A stretch of 64,000 nt of DNA from contig CAJXSZ010000011.1 in the NCBI GenBank assembly GCA_913060815.1, positions 1 through 64,000 of the forward strand, given 5' to 3'. Positions 36,791-46,272 of this stretch are shown here, piece by piece. Within the stretch, counting starts at the first letter, position 1. Every line of letters starts with the position of its first letter. The DNA is from an uncultured Sulfitobacter sp. (lineage in GTDB: Bacteria; Pseudomonadota; Alphaproteobacteria; Rhodobacterales; Rhodobacteraceae). The translations under genes were made by a program, and so were the position numbers. The notes below the pieces were generated by a model. The model had not been told where the DNA came from and made no database searches. It was given only the letters and a program-made list of their open reading frames with translations.

Positions 36791-37218
36791 CGCAGTACCG
36801 CGATACCCAGCGCGCACAATTCGAGATTTTCAAATCCCTGCCCCGCGATACGCCGATCAACATGCTCAATCTGGTGCAGTTCTTTGACCGCGCCGAATAC
36901 CCCGCAGATCACGCTTTGGCGGGCGAGAACCTGACGGGGGCGCAGGCCTATGCCAACTATGGCGCGGCAAGCGGCCCTGTGCTGCAACGCGTTGGCGGCA
37001 CGATCATCTGGCGCGGCGGGTTCGAAGTGAGCCTGATCGGCGATGCGTCCGAGGCATGGGACACGATGTTCATCGCCCAATACCCCAACGCAGGCGCGTT
37101 CCTCGCCATGGTCACCGATCCCGAGTATCAAAAGGCAGTCGTGCACCGTCAGGCCGCCGTAATGAATTCCCGCCTTATTCGCAGCGCGCCCATGCCTGTG
37201 TCGGGCACGTTTCAATGA
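36787..37218 (+). CDS. DUF1330-family protein
   Basis: 143 residues, cytoplasmic, dimeric alpha-beta-barrel type. [15 protein letters not shown] at residue 25 and [13 protein letters not shown], followed by [23 protein letters not shown], are the usual pattern. No catalytic residue can be assigned. Overlaps by 4 bases with both DUF952 upstream and pyrD downstream. Confidence 0.85.
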   Translation: MTQYRDTQRAQFEIFKSLPRDTPINMLNLVQFFDRAEYPADHALAGENLTGAQAYANYGAASGPVLQRVGGTIIWRGGFEVSLIGDASEAWDTMFIAQYPNAGAFLAMVTDPEYQKAVVHRQAAVMNSRLIRSAPMPVSGTFQ

Positions 37219-38258
37219 ATGCTCTGATCGAAGGGCTGGGCCTGAGCGTCCTGCGCCGCTTTGATCCCGAAGCAGCACACGGTCTGGCCATTCGCGCCCT
37301 GCGTGCAGGGCTGACGCCGCGCCCCGGTCCCGTGAGCAGCGCGCGCCTCTCCGTTGATCTGGCGGGGATGCACCTGCCCAACCCCGTGGGCCTCGCCGCT
37401 GGGTTTGACAAAAACGCCGAAGCGGTTGAGGCACTGAGTGCGGCTGGTTTCGGTTTCATCGAAGTGGGCGCCGCCACGCCGCTGCCGCAGCCCGGCAATG
37501 ACAAACCGCGCCTGTTTCGCCTGACCGAGGATGCCGCCGCCATCAACCGCTTCGGCTTTAACAATGAGGGGATGGACGCGATTATTCCGCGCATTGCCGC
37601 TGCCAAACGCACCATCCCCGTGGGTCTCAACCTTGGGGCAAACAAGACCAGCACCGACCGCGCGGCGGATTTTGCCCGTGTGATGGAGGCCGCACGAGAT
37701 CACGTCGATTTCGCCACGGTCAATGTTTCCTCACCCAATACCGAAAAGCTGCGCGACCTTCAGGGCAAGGCAGCGCTTGCGGGTCTTCTCGAAGGCGTGA
37801 TGGATGTGCGCGGCACCACGCCCGTCATGCTCAAGATCGCGCCCGACCTGACCGAGGCCGAGATTGCAGATGTGGCCGAAGTTGCAGAAAACGCGGGCGT
37901 CGCTGCCATCATTGCAACCAACACCACCCTGTCCCGCGAGGGGCTGAAATCAACGCACCGCGACCAGATGGGCGGCCTTTCGGGTGCGCCCTTGTTCGAG
38001 AAATCCACACGCGTTCTGGCGCGGCTGTCCAGCCTCACGACAACGCCGATCATCGGTGTGGGTGGCATCGGGAATGCCAACCAGGCCTATGCCAAGATTT
38101 GTGCAGGGGCCTGCGCGGTCCAGCTTTATACCGCGCTGGTCTTCGGTGGGCTCAGCATGGTCGCCGATATCGCTCGCGGTATCGATGCGCATCTTGAACG
38201 CGACGGCTTCGGCTCAGTTGCCGAGGCTGTCGGCAGCAAGCGCGGCGAATGGCTCTAG
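37215..38258 (+). CDS. pyrD: Dihydroorotate dehydrogenase (quinone), class 2
   Basis: 347 residues. FMN enzyme of pyrimidine synthesis that passes electrons to membrane quinone. The N-terminal hydrophobic helix pair (residues 1-40) marks class 2. [41 protein letters not shown] (catalytic Ser), and [29 protein letters not shown] (FMN phosphate) are present. ATGA overlap with the DUF1330 gene. Confidence 0.95.
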   Translation: MNALIEGLGLSVLRRFDPEAAHGLAIRALRAGLTPRPGPVSSARLSVDLAGMHLPNPVGLAAGFDKNAEAVEALSAAGFGFIEVGAATPLPQPGNDKPRLFRLTEDAAAINRFGFNNEGMDAIIPRIAAAKRTIPVGLNLGANKTSTDRAADFARVMEAARDHVDFATVNVSSPNTEKLRDLQGKAALAGLLEGVMDVRGTTPVMLKIAPDLTEAEIADVAEVAENAGVAAIIATNTTLSREGLKSTHRDQMGGLSGAPLFEKSTRVLARLSSLTTTPIIGVGGIGNANQAYAKICAGACAVQLYTALVFGGLSMVADIARGIDAHLERDGFGSVAEAVGSKRGEWL

Positions 38259-38278
38259 CGCGTTTCGGTGAAAATTGA

Positions 38279-39601
38279 CTACCGCGACGCGGCGCGCTCC
38301 AACGCTGGATATCGCGCAGCCAGTGTCGCTGCGCGCACCACGAAAGAAACCAGCATCGAGATCCAGAGCCCGTGATTGCCGAAAGCGGGCTCCAGCGTCA
38401 GAACACACACCACATAGACGCAAAATGACACCGCCATCATGTTGCGCATATCGCGGCTGCGGGTCGCGCCCACAAAGATGCCGTCCAGAATGAAGGCCGA
38501 ACACCCGATCAGCGGCAGAACCACCAGATAGGGCAGGTATAATCGCGCAATCTCACGCACCTCGGGCGCGGTGGTCATCGTCTCGACGATCAGCCCCCCA
38601 AAAAGCGCAAAGGTTACGGCCAGAATGCCAGCAGACGCCATGCCCCACCCCCAAACCAGCACAGCCGCACGCCGCAGTCGGACGATATTGCGCGCGCCTG
38701 CCGCTTTGCCCACCAGCGCCTCTGCTGAAAAGGCAAAACCGTCCAGCGCATAGCTCGCGATCATCAAGAACTGGATCAGCACCTGATTGGCGGCCAGCGT
38801 CACATCCCCCTGCCCCGCACCCAGAAACATGAAACTCACAAAGATCGCCTGAAGCAAAAGCGAGCGGATCAGGATATCGGTGTTGACCCCCATCATCCGC
38901 CGCCAGCGCGCACCGTCCAGCACATTGCGCCATGCACGCCACGCCGTTCCGGCAAATACAGCCCGACAGAACCACAAGCCCAGCGCGAGCCCGCTCCATT
39001 CGGCAATGGCAGAGGCCAAAGCCACGCCCTGCACGCCCCAGCCGAGCCCGATCACGAACCACACATCCAAGCCGATGTTCAGTCCGTTCATCCATAACTG
39101 AAGCACCAGCACCGCGCGCGTGCGCTCCTGCGCGATGAGCCAGCCTGTAATGCCATAAAGCGCAATCGCAGCAGGCGCGGACCAGATGCGCACCGCCATG
39201 TATTGCCGCGCCAGCCCCTCAACTTCCGCGCTGGCAGGGGACACCTGAAACGCGGCCCAGAACAGCGCGCTTTGAAGAACGATGATGACCACGCCAGCGC
39301 CCAGCCCGATCATCAGCGCACGGGTCAGCAGTGCGGCAACCTCGCCTGCATCGCCCTGCCCGTCTGCCTGCGCCGTGAGGCCCACGGTACCCATACGCAA
39401 GAAACCGAAGACCCAGTAGAACGCGGACAGGATCACCGCACCGATGCCTACAGCGCCGATCGGGGCGGCCAGCCCCATTTGACCGACAACGCCAGTGTCT
39501 ACCGCACCAAGGATCGGCACGGTCGCATTGGACAGCACAACTGGTATGGCGATGTTCAGAACGCGGCGGTGGCTTAACCGCTCGGGCGCTGTCTCACTCA
39601 C
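38279..39601 (-). CDS. MATE-family efflux transporter (DinF-like)
   Basis: 440 residues with 12 predicted membrane segments. RRVLNIAIPVVLSNATVPILGAVDTGVVGQMG is the N-terminal MATE repeat signature; the second repeat begins near residue 235. The start codon is GTG (39599-39601), overlapping the thioesterase stop (GTGAGTGA). Exports cationic or toxic compounds by H+ or Na+ exchange; substrate unknown. Convergent with pyrD, 20 bases apart. Confidence 0.93.
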   Translation of the reverse strand: MSETAPERLSHRRVLNIAIPVVLSNATVPILGAVDTGVVGQMGLAAPIGAVGIGAVILSAFYWVFGFLRMGTVGLTAQADGQGDAGEVAALLTRALMIGLGAGVVIIVLQSALFWAAFQVSPASAEVEGLARQYMAVRIWSAPAAIALYGITGWLIAQERTRAVLVLQLWMNGLNIGLDVWFVIGLGWGVQGVALASAIAEWSGLALGLWFCRAVFAGTAWRAWRNVLDGARWRRMMGVNTDILIRSLLLQAIFVSFMFLGAGQGDVTLAANQVLIQFLMIASYALDGFAFSAEALVGKAAGARNIVRLRRAAVLVWGWGMASAGILAVTFALFGGLIVETMTTAPEVREIARLYLPYLVVLPLIGCSAFILDGIFVGATRSRDMRNMMAVSFCVYVVCVLTLEPAFGNHGLWISMLVSFVVRAATLAARYPALERAASR

Positions 39602-40109
39602 GCGCAGGCGCAGGCATCACGAAATGCCCCATCGCTTGGGCATAAAGGCGGTCACGGTTGTCCTGCCACGCTTCGACCTGCACAGAAGCATAGCGCCGCC
39701 CTGCCCGCGTGATCCTTGCGCGGGCATAGGCATCACGCGGCAGCCCCGTACGCAGATAATCTACCGTAAAATCAACCGTTTTGGGCAGCCGCGGCAGATC
39801 GGCTGGCGCGGCATTCTCCAGATCGAGTTTGCCCGCCTCCAGATCATCCCACAGATGCGCCCAGTTGAGCGTCATCACCGCGGTAATCTCGAGGAAAGCT
39901 GCTGTCGCCCCGCCATGCAGCGCAGGCAACAGAGGGTTCCCGATCAATTCGTGTTTGAACGGCATGATCCCCGTCAGCTCGTCGCCGCGGCGCTCGAACT
40001 CGATCCCCAGAAATCCGATATAGGGCACAGCCCCCGCCAGCGCTTTGAGCGCGGCATCACGGCGTTGCTTGACTACTTGTACAGGCTCGGGGCGTTTGCG
40101 GATGCTCAT
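39594..40109 (-). CDS. PaaI-family thioesterase
   Basis: 171 residues, hot-dog fold. The central helix motif HELIGNPLLPALHGGATAAFLEITAVMTL carries the HGG of the family. DFTVDYLRTGLP and YARARITRAGRRYASVQVEAW follow. An insertion near residue 85 (HLWDDLEAGKLDLENAA) is longer than in typical PaaI. Overlaps neighbours by 4 and 8 bases. Acyl-CoA substrate unknown. Confidence 0.9.
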   Translation of the reverse strand: MSIRKRPEPVQVVKQRRDAALKALAGAVPYIGFLGIEFERRGDELTGIMPFKHELIGNPLLPALHGGATAAFLEITAVMTLNWAHLWDDLEAGKLDLENAAPADLPRLPKTVDFTVDYLRTGLPRDAYARARITRAGRRYASVQVEAWQDNRDRLYAQAMGHFVMPAPARE

Positions 40110-40528
40110 TTGCGCCCCTCCACGGTGAATGCACCCGTGGCGGTGGCCACAGGATTATCCGTATCTTCGTCAAGTGCCACGGCACGCACAAAGGCAACCG
40201 ATCGAGTCATATGATAGCAGGTCGCACGCGCCACAATCGTCTGACCAGGCGTGGCCGTGCGCATGTAGTCGATGCGCAAATCAATCGTCGCTGTACCGCC
40301 GCCAATATCGGGATGACACATCACCGCTGCACCACAGCATGTATCCATCAAAGCCGAAACTGCGCCGCCGTGGATCACGCCGGTCACAGGATCACCCACC
40401 AGCTCTGCGCGGTAGGGCATACTAATGATCGCCTCACCGTCGGCCATTTGTTGCGGTTCCATCCCCAGCATCACGGAATGCGGCAGCGCCTCGATAAATT
40501 GGCGCGCAAGCCTTGTATGATCGGCCAT
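40106..40528 (-). CDS. PaaI-family thioesterase
   Basis: 140 residues from the ATG at 40528, which has AGGAGG about 5 bases upstream. Hot-dog motif GDPVTGVIHGGAVSALMDTCCGAAV, with HGG and the Asp of MDT, and DLRIDYMRTATPGQTIVARA. Paralogous to the next gene, with which it overlaps by 4 bases; together with the MATE gene they form one operon. First gene of the operon. Confidence 0.92.
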   Translation of the reverse strand: MADHTRLARQFIEALPHSVMLGMEPQQMADGEAIISMPYRAELVGDPVTGVIHGGAVSALMDTCCGAAVMCHPDIGGGTATIDLRIDYMRTATPGQTIVARATCYHMTRSVAFVRAVALDEDTDNPVATATGAFTVEGRK

Positions 40529-40571
40529 CAGCCCTCCTGTAGGGGGCAACGGTGCCCCTCTCTTTTGCGGC

Positions 40572-40596
40572 CTTTACAGCAGCAGCCCACGTAAAG
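40572..40596. promoter_or_regulatory. Inverted repeat CTTTAC-N13-GTAAAG before MerR 1
   Basis: CTTTAC at 40572-40577 and GTAAAG at 40591-40596, the right half part of CACGTAAAG. The same ACGTAAAG half-site occurs before the second MerR gene. Candidate operator for autoregulation; MerR sites are usually inverted repeats in a long promoter spacer. Confidence 0.4.
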
Positions 40597-40661
40597 GGCA
40601 AGAGGGCGTTGCACATCGCGCGCTGTGCTTTTAGCCTAGACCTCCGGAGGAACAACCTGAC

Positions 40662-41051
40662 ATGAGCGATGAGACCCGCCTGAGCTTTAAGGAAATGTGC
40701 GCGAAGTTCGATGTAACGCCGCGTACCCTGCGGTATTACGAGTATATCGAGCTGCTTTCGCCCGATCGTGAAGGGCGCACACGCTTTTACGGCCCCCGCG
40801 AACGCGCACGGATGGAGCTCATCCTGAGGGGCCGCAGCTTTGAATTCGCTCTCGAAGAGATTCGCCAGTGGCTTCTGATCTATGAGCGTGAAGGCACCGA
40901 AGCCCAAATGCGCGCGTGGGTCGCCATGGCGGACAGGCAGATCACAGAACTGGCGGAAAAGCGCAAACAGCTAGATGAGGCTCTGTCCGAGCTCACCCGC
41001 CTGCGCGACGATACCCAGCAAGAGCTGGTCGAAAGAGCTGAAAGCTCCTGA
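40662..41051 (+). CDS. MerR-family regulator (first of a pair)
   Basis: 129 residues. N-terminal winged helix: FKEMCAKFDVTPRTLRYYEYIELLSPDREGRTRFYGPRERARMELILRGRSFEFALEEIRQWL, then a coiled-coil dimerisation helix. No Cys cluster, so not a metal sensor. GGAGG is 9 bases ahead of the ATG. 41% or so of positions look shared with the second MerR by eye, and the same DVTPRTLR(Y/F)YE motif. Likely controls the beta-oxidation genes downstream. Confidence 0.9.
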   Translation: MSDETRLSFKEMCAKFDVTPRTLRYYEYIELLSPDREGRTRFYGPRERARMELILRGRSFEFALEEIRQWLLIYEREGTEAQMRAWVAMADRQITELAEKRKQLDEALSELTRLRDDTQQELVERAESS

Positions 41052-41093
41052 TCGACCACCACCAAATTGCCACCTGTCATAAGCCTGTAAAAG

Positions 41094-41150
41094 TTTACGT
41101 GAAGTAACCCAACGTAAAGCTGGAAACTGACGTGAGCATTCACTACGTAA
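41094..41150. promoter_or_regulatory. Operator/promoter region of MerR 2 and the fad genes
   Basis: TTTACGT (41094-41100) faces ACGTAAA (41112-41118), giving TTTAC-N15-GTAAA. Further on there is GTGA-GCAT-TCAC (41132-41143) flanked by ACTACGTAA (41142-41150). ACGTAA half-sites resemble those of MerR regulators of fatty-acid/branched-chain catabolism (LiuR type). Confidence 0.45.
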
Positions 41151-41190
41151 GCTTCAGAAATAGATTTTGACGCTGTGCCGCCGATTTTTT

Positions 41191-41204
41191 TTCAGGCGCC
41201 TGAA
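41191..41204. promoter_or_regulatory. Perfect 14-bp palindrome before MerR 2
   Basis: TTCAGGCGCCTGAA, its own complement, 26 bases upstream of the second MerR ATG and preceded by a run of eight T. Possible operator or leader hairpin. Confidence 0.4.
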
Positions 41205-41229
41205 TGTTTAGCCAGATGGGTTTTTCATA

Positions 41230-41628
41230 ATGAGTAATGATACCACTACCATTCGGGAGATGTGCGACATGTTCGATGTCACACCCCGAACACTGCGATT
41301 CTATGAGGCCAAGGAGCTTCTGTTTCCTCAGCGCATTGGCCAAAAGCGGTTGTTTACGAAACGCGACCGCGCACGGCTCAAGCTTATCCTGCGCGGCAAG
41401 CGGTTCGGCTTTTCCCTCGAGGACATTCGCCAACTGCTCGACCTTTACTACAAAGGTGACGGTCAGAAAATGCAGCTCACAGAATCATACAAGCTGGCCA
41501 GCAAGCGCCTAGAAGACCTCGAGGCCCAGCGCGCCGAACTCGATAGTGCCATTGCCGATTTGCGCGATCAGCTCAAGTGGGCGGAAAAAATGATGTCATC
41601 ACTTAGCCAGCACCGCATCGCGGTCTAA
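41230..41628 (+). CDS. MerR-family regulator (second of a pair)
   Basis: 132 residues. Winged helix TIREMCDMFDVTPRTLRFYEAKELLFPQRIGQKRLFTKRDRARLKLILRGKRFGFSLEDIRQLLDLYY followed by a long coiled-coil helix (about 75-125). It has no Cys for metal binding. It stands 30 bases ahead of the acyl-CoA dehydrogenase gene on the same strand, so it is probably the local regulator of this locus, perhaps sensing an acyl-CoA. Confidence 0.9.
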   Translation: MSNDTTTIREMCDMFDVTPRTLRFYEAKELLFPQRIGQKRLFTKRDRARLKLILRGKRFGFSLEDIRQLLDLYYKGDGQKMQLTESYKLASKRLEDLEAQRAELDSAIADLRDQLKWAEKMMSSLSQHRIAV

Positions 41629-41658
41629 ACCAAATAATAATTCTTTAGGGAGAACCAA

Positions 41659-43440
41659 ATGCCAACATACACAGCGCCGACCAAAGACATGCAATTCGTT
41701 TTGCATGATGTGTTGAAAATCACCCAAGCCTCTATTCCAGGCTATGCCGATCTGGAGCCTGACTTCACGAGTGCGATCTTGGAGGAAGCAGGCAAGCTGA
41801 CGTCCGAAGTCCTCGCACCGCTGAACGCGACAGGCGACAAGGAAGGCTGCCGTCTGGAGAACGGTGTGGTTTACACGCCAAAAGGCTTCAAAGAGGCTTT
41901 CGAGAAGGTCAAAGAAGGCGGCTGGCCCGGTCTGGACATGCCCGAGCAGTATGGCGGCCAGAACATGCCTGCCGTTATCGGCTCCGCTGTGGGCGAGATG
42001 TTCAGCTCCGCCAACATGGCGTTCACGATGTATCAGGGCCTGACCCATGGCGCGGCTTCCGCGATCCTTGCGCACGGCACGGACGCACAAAAGGACAAAT
42101 GGCTGCCCAAGATGGTCAGCTGTGACTGGACTGGTACCATGAACCTGACGGAGCCACATTGCGGCACCGATCTGGGCCTGATGCGCACCAAGGCTGTGCC
42201 ACAGGAAGACGGCTCCTACAAAATCACAGGCCAGAAAATCTTCATCTCCTCGGGTGAACATGACATGGCCGAGAACATCATCCACCTCGTGCTCGCCAAG
42301 ATCGAAGGCGGCCCCGAAGGCATCAAGGGCGTGTCCCTTTTCATCGTGCCCAAAGTCAACGTGAACGACGATGGCAGCCTTGGCGCGCGCAACGGTGCCA
42401 CCGTAGGTTCCATCGAGGAAAAGATGGGCATCCACGGCAACTCCACCTGCGTGATGAACTATGACGATGCCACAGGCTATCTGCTGGGCGAAGAGCATAA
42501 GGGCATGCGCGCCATGTTCACCATGATGAACGAGGCCCGTTTGGGCGTGGGCATGCAGGGTCTGGCACAAACCCAGGTCGCCTATGAAAACGCGCTGGCC
42601 TATGCCCACGACCGTCTTCAGGGCCGTGCCGTCACAGGGGCCGAGGCACCGGACAAGCCTGCCGATCCGCTGATCGTGCACCCTGACATCCGCCGCTCGC
42701 TGATGGATCAGAAGAGCTTCGCCGAAGGTGCGCGTGCCTTTATCCTCTGGGGTGCGACGATGATCGACGCCGCCCACCGTTCCGAGGATAAGGACGCGGA
42801 CGGTCTCGTCTCGCTGCTAACGCCTGTAATCAAAGGGTTCCTGACGGATGTAGGATACGACATGACCGTGAAGGCCCAGCAGGTATATGGCGGCCACGGC
42901 TATATCGAAGAATGGGGCATGTCCCAGTTCACCCGCGATGCACGGATTGCGATGATCTATGAAGGCGCCAACGGCGTGCAAGCGCTTGATCTGGTGGGCC
43001 GCAAGCTGGCGCAAGACGGCGGCAAACATGTGATGGCCTTCTTCGAATTGGTTAAAGGCTTCTGCAAGGACAACGCAGGTCAGGACGAGGCGTTCGATAA
43101 GGACTTCATCGAGCCGCTCAAAGCCGCGTCGAAGGATCTTCAAGCTGCGGGCATGTACTTCATGCAGAACGGCATGAAGAACCCCAACCATGCGCTGGCA
43201 GGCTCCAACGACTTCATGCACATGTTTGGCCATGTCTGCCTTGGCCTGATGTGGGGCATGATGGGCAAAGCGGCGCGTGACGCGCTGGCCGCAGGTACCG
43301 ACGACGCCACGTTCTATGAGACAAAGCTGGCGACAGGGCGCTACTATATGGCACGCCAACTGCCCGCCACGGCGCTACACCTGACGCGCATCCAATCGGG
43401 TGCCGACACGGTCATGGCACTGGACGCGGCGAACTTCTAA
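41659..43440 (+). CDS. Acyl-CoA dehydrogenase, long form (FadE/DmdC-like)
   Basis: 593 residues, with the C-terminal extension found in the Acyl-CoA_dh_C group. FAD enzyme of the first beta-oxidation step. [45 protein letters not shown] and the catalytic Glu in [21 protein letters not shown] are visible. Roseobacter 3-methylmercaptopropionyl-CoA dehydrogenases (DmdC) belong to this same long family, but the surrounding thiolase and FadJ point to general fatty acids. AGGGAG is 8 bases before the ATG. Confidence 0.9.
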   Translation: MPTYTAPTKDMQFVLHDVLKITQASIPGYADLEPDFTSAILEEAGKLTSEVLAPLNATGDKEGCRLENGVVYTPKGFKEAFEKVKEGGWPGLDMPEQYGGQNMPAVIGSAVGEMFSSANMAFTMYQGLTHGAASAILAHGTDAQKDKWLPKMVSCDWTGTMNLTEPHCGTDLGLMRTKAVPQEDGSYKITGQKIFISSGEHDMAENIIHLVLAKIEGGPEGIKGVSLFIVPKVNVNDDGSLGARNGATVGSIEEKMGIHGNSTCVMNYDDATGYLLGEEHKGMRAMFTMMNEARLGVGMQGLAQTQVAYENALAYAHDRLQGRAVTGAEAPDKPADPLIVHPDIRRSLMDQKSFAEGARAFILWGATMIDAAHRSEDKDADGLVSLLTPVIKGFLTDVGYDMTVKAQQVYGGHGYIEEWGMSQFTRDARIAMIYEGANGVQALDLVGRKLAQDGGKHVMAFFELVKGFCKDNAGQDEAFDKDFIEPLKAASKDLQAAGMYFMQNGMKNPNHALAGSNDFMHMFGHVCLGLMWGMMGKAARDALAAGTDDATFYETKLATGRYYMARQLPATALHLTRIQSGADTVMALDAANF

Positions 43441-43490
43441 GCTGGTGATGGCGGGGGGAATGACCTCCCGCCCCACTATTCGGAGAGACA

Positions 43491-43703
43491 ATGCCAAAAC
43501 GCTTTCGCCTGACCCGCCGCTTTCCCGTCGCCATGACGGAAGACGGCTACCGCCGCCTCAAATCCTTTAGCGCCGAGGCGGGGCTGGATGAGGGCGAAGC
43601 GCTTTCTTTTATTTTCGAAAACTTCTCATCGGTGATGAACGAGGAAAACCTGACAGCGCGCTTGCGCCTGTTCAACTCGGACCTCGACAGCCGCAAAAGA
43701 TAG
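43491..43703 (+). CDS. Small RHH-like protein
   Basis: 70 residues, basic N-terminus. The pattern RFPVAMTEDGYRRLKSFSAEAGLDEGEALSFIFENF would fit a ribbon-helix-helix DNA-binding fold (strand, helix, turn, helix); no family is secured. GGAG is 6 bases before the ATG, which supports translation. It lies 50 bases after the acyl-CoA dehydrogenase and 40 before the lipoprotein. A regulatory role for the operon is inference. Confidence 0.7.
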   Translation: MPKRFRLTRRFPVAMTEDGYRRLKSFSAEAGLDEGEALSFIFENFSSVMNEENLTARLRLFNSDLDSRKR

Positions 43704-43743
43704 AGCCGCAAAGGCCGTCATAATACACCACGGGAGACCAGAT

Positions 43744-44280
43744 ATGATACGCACCTTGCTTGTCGCCGCAGCGCTTTTTGTCGCCGCCTGTGCCGCATCA
43801 ACCTATACCCTGCCCGCGGAAGACCGCGCCGCGATCACCGCACGCATCGCCAGCTTCGAGCGTGCCTTTGTGAACAACGATACCACCGAGATCATCAATG
43901 TGATCCCGCCCCGCATGATTACCGCCATTGCAGCAAAAGGTGGCGTACCCGAGGCTGACCTGCGCCGCGAAATGGCTAAAGCCACCCAGCGGGTCACCCA
44001 GAATGTCGAGGTCGTCTCCTTCGGGATGGCGCTTGATCAGGCACGTTTCATGACCACTTCGACTGGCCGCCCATATGGCCTGATCCCGACCCAGACTGTT
44101 ATCAAATCGCCAACAGGTCAGACCCTGCAATCCAACAACAACACCCTCGCGCTCGAAGACGGCGGCAAGTGGCATCTCATCCGCATCGACGAGGAGCGTC
44201 AGATCAATCTGCTGCGCGAAGTGTACCCCGAATTTGACGGCGTGACCTTCCCCGAAGGCACAACAAAGGTGATCGGATAA
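43744..44280 (+). CDS. Lipoprotein of unknown function
   Basis: 178 residues. Lipobox VAAC at residues 13-16 with AS following, so Cys16 becomes the lipidated N-terminus. The mature part resembles an NTF2-like or DUF-type accessory domain ([31 protein letters not shown] ... [23 protein letters not shown]). GGGAG precedes the ATG. It is within the fad operon and ends 4 bases before the next ATG. Confidence 0.8.
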   Translation: MIRTLLVAAALFVAACAASTYTLPAEDRAAITARIASFERAFVNNDTTEIINVIPPRMITAIAAKGGVPEADLRREMAKATQRVTQNVEVVSFGMALDQARFMTTSTGRPYGLIPTQTVIKSPTGQTLQSNNNTLALEDGGKWHLIRIDEERQINLLREVYPEFDGVTFPEGTTKVIG

Positions 44281-44284
44281 CCTC

Positions 44285-45442
44285 ATGAAAGATTTCGCCC
44301 CCGCCACCTCCAGCTGGATGACCGACGAGCACAAGATGCTCGCCGATATGACCGCCAGCTTTATCAACACCGAATGGGCACCCCGTTTCGAGAAATGGCG
44401 CAAGCAGTCCGAGATGGACCGCGACGCGTGGTATGAAGCAGGTGAATTGGGGCTGCTCTGCCCCTCCGTCCCCGAAGAATACGGCGGCGCAGGTGGTGAT
44501 TTTGGCCATGAGGCGGCGATCCTCATTGAGGCCGCGCGCGCCAATCTGGCCAGCTGGGGCCACTCGATCCATTCGGGCATCGTGGCACATTATGTCCTGA
44601 ACTACGGCTCGGAAGAGCAGAAAAAACGTTGGCTCCCCAAGATGATGACGGGCGAGTTGGTGGGTGCGCTCGCCATGACCGAACCTTCCACAGGGTCCGA
44701 TTTGCAGCAGATCAAGACCAAAGCCATCAAGGACGGCAACGCCTACCGCCTGTCGGGACAAAAGACCTTTATCACCAATGGCCAGCACGCCAATCTGATC
44801 ATCGTGGCCGCCAAAACCGACCCCGCCCAAGGCTCTAAGGGAATGAGCCTTGTGGTGGTCGAGACGGACGGCGCCACAGGGTTCCAGCGGGGCCGCAACC
44901 TCGAGAAGATCGGCAAACACGCCTCTGACACGTCCGAGCTTTTCTTTGACAACGTCGAAATCCCACCAGAGAACATATTGGGCGGTGAAGAGGGCAAGGG
45001 CTTTTACCAAATGATGCAGCAACTGCCGCAAGAGCGCCTGATCATTGGCTGCGAAGCGGTGGGTGCTATGGAAGGGGGCCTCGCCCGCACAATCCAGTAT
45101 TGCCAAGAGCGCGAAGCCTTCGGCGGCCCGCTGACCCAATTCCAGAACACCCGCTTCAAACTGGCTGAATGCAAAACCAAAGTAACCGTGGCACGCGCTT
45201 TCCTCGATCAATGCATCGCGGAGCATTTGCGCGGTGAGCTCACCGTCGATCGCGCCGCTATGGCCAAATACTGGCTCACGGACACGCAAGGCGAGGTGCT
45301 CGACGAGTGCCTGCAACTGCACGGCGGCTATGGCTTTATGCAGGAATACGCCATCGGCGAGATGTGGGCCGACGCCCGTGTGCAGCGCATTTACGGCGGC
45401 ACCAACGAGATTATGAAGGAGTTGATTGCGCGCAATTTGTAG
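44285..45442 (+). CDS. Acyl-CoA dehydrogenase
   Basis: 385 residues. FAD acyl-CoA dehydrogenase: [55 protein letters not shown]. The C-terminus reads [16 protein letters not shown], so the MCAD-type catalytic Glu is Gly; a Glu in QERLIIG matches the base used by isovaleryl-CoA and long-chain enzymes. Thus likely a branched- or long-chain enzyme. It starts 4 bases after the lipoprotein stop. No strong ribosome binding site. Confidence 0.92.
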   Translation: MKDFAPATSSWMTDEHKMLADMTASFINTEWAPRFEKWRKQSEMDRDAWYEAGELGLLCPSVPEEYGGAGGDFGHEAAILIEAARANLASWGHSIHSGIVAHYVLNYGSEEQKKRWLPKMMTGELVGALAMTEPSTGSDLQQIKTKAIKDGNAYRLSGQKTFITNGQHANLIIVAAKTDPAQGSKGMSLVVVETDGATGFQRGRNLEKIGKHASDTSELFFDNVEIPPENILGGEEGKGFYQMMQQLPQERLIIGCEAVGAMEGGLARTIQYCQEREAFGGPLTQFQNTRFKLAECKTKVTVARAFLDQCIAEHLRGELTVDRAAMAKYWLTDTQGEVLDECLQLHGGYGFMQEYAIGEMWADARVQRIYGGTNEIMKELIARNL

Positions 45443-45485
45443 TGGTGCGCTGACCCCGAATGCAGAATTGAGTTTAAAGGGAAAA

Positions 45486-45596
45486 ATGAAGAAGCCCCCT
45501 GATCAGTGCCTGCGCGTGCCACTCCTTTTCATTTCGCCAATAAAACTGGTGCGGGCTCGCCCGCGCACGACACAACAACAGGAACCAAGTCTATGA
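45486..45596 (+). CDS. Possible 36-residue leader ORF before GST
   Basis: Begins MKKPPDQCLRVPLLFISP, stops with TGA that overlaps the GST ATG (ATGA). AAAGGG is 5 bases before its ATG. The upstream element GAATTGAGTTTAAAGGG recurs at 29792-29808. The overlap with GST would couple translation. No homology is recognised. Confidence 0.35.
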   Translation: MKKPPDQCLRVPLLFISPIKLVRARPRTTQQQEPSL

Positions 45597-46231
45597 CGAT
45601 AAAGCTCTACTGTTTCGGCGAAAGCGGGAATGCCTATAAGGCGGCCCTCGCTCTTGAACTTTCGGGACTGGCTTGGGAGCCCGTTAAGGTCGATTTCTTC
45701 GGTGGCGAAACACGCAGCCCCGAGTACCGAAGCGACTTCAACAACCTTGGCGAAGCGCCCGTGATGGTTGACGGTGATATCAAGCTGACCCAGTCAGGCG
45801 TCATTCAGGACTACATCTCGGAGAAATCTGGCAAATTCGGCGGCAAGGATGCCGCCGAGCGGCGCGAGATCTTGCGCTGGGTGTTCTGGGACAATCACAA
45901 GCTCAGCTCGATGGCAGGCATGACGCGCTTCTTGATGAACTTTTTGCCCGCCGACAAGCAGCCCAAAGAGGTTATCGCGTTTAATCAAGGCCGTTTGACG
46001 GCTGCCTATGATGTGCTCAACAGCCACCTTGAGGGCCGCGACTGGATCGTGGGCGATGGCATCACCAACGCCGATCTAAGCTGTTGTGGCTATCTCTATT
46101 ACCCCGAACCGTTCGGCTTTGACCGCAGCGCCTATCCCAACATCGACGCTTGGCTGACCCGCCTGTCCCAGACCGACGGATGGAAAGCCCCCTATGACCT
46201 CATGCCCGGCTCCCCTGCGGACCGCGCCTGA
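45593..46231 (+). CDS. Glutathione S-transferase
   Basis: 212 residues. N-terminal thioredoxin-like domain (1-78) with the catalytic Ser/Tyr region LYCFGESGNAYKAALALEL and GEAPVMVDGDIKLTQSGVIQDYI (glutathione-binding Ser in TQSG), then the all-helical C-terminal domain. In beta-oxidation clusters such GSTs are common but their substrate is not known. The ATG is the one that overlaps the leader ORF stop; the frame open to 45506 lacks support. Confidence 0.92.
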   Translation: MTIKLYCFGESGNAYKAALALELSGLAWEPVKVDFFGGETRSPEYRSDFNNLGEAPVMVDGDIKLTQSGVIQDYISEKSGKFGGKDAAERREILRWVFWDNHKLSSMAGMTRFLMNFLPADKQPKEVIAFNQGRLTAAYDVLNSHLEGRDWIVGDGITNADLSCCGYLYYPEPFGFDRSAYPNIDAWLTRLSQTDGWKAPYDLMPGSPADRA

Positions 46232-46272
46232 ATTTAAATATCCGGCCTCATTGGCCAAAAAAGGAGAACACT

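Noticed and set aside
41599-42777. 392-residue minus-strand ORF inside the long acyl-CoA dehydrogenase
   Set aside because: Antisense shadow of a strongly supported enzyme.
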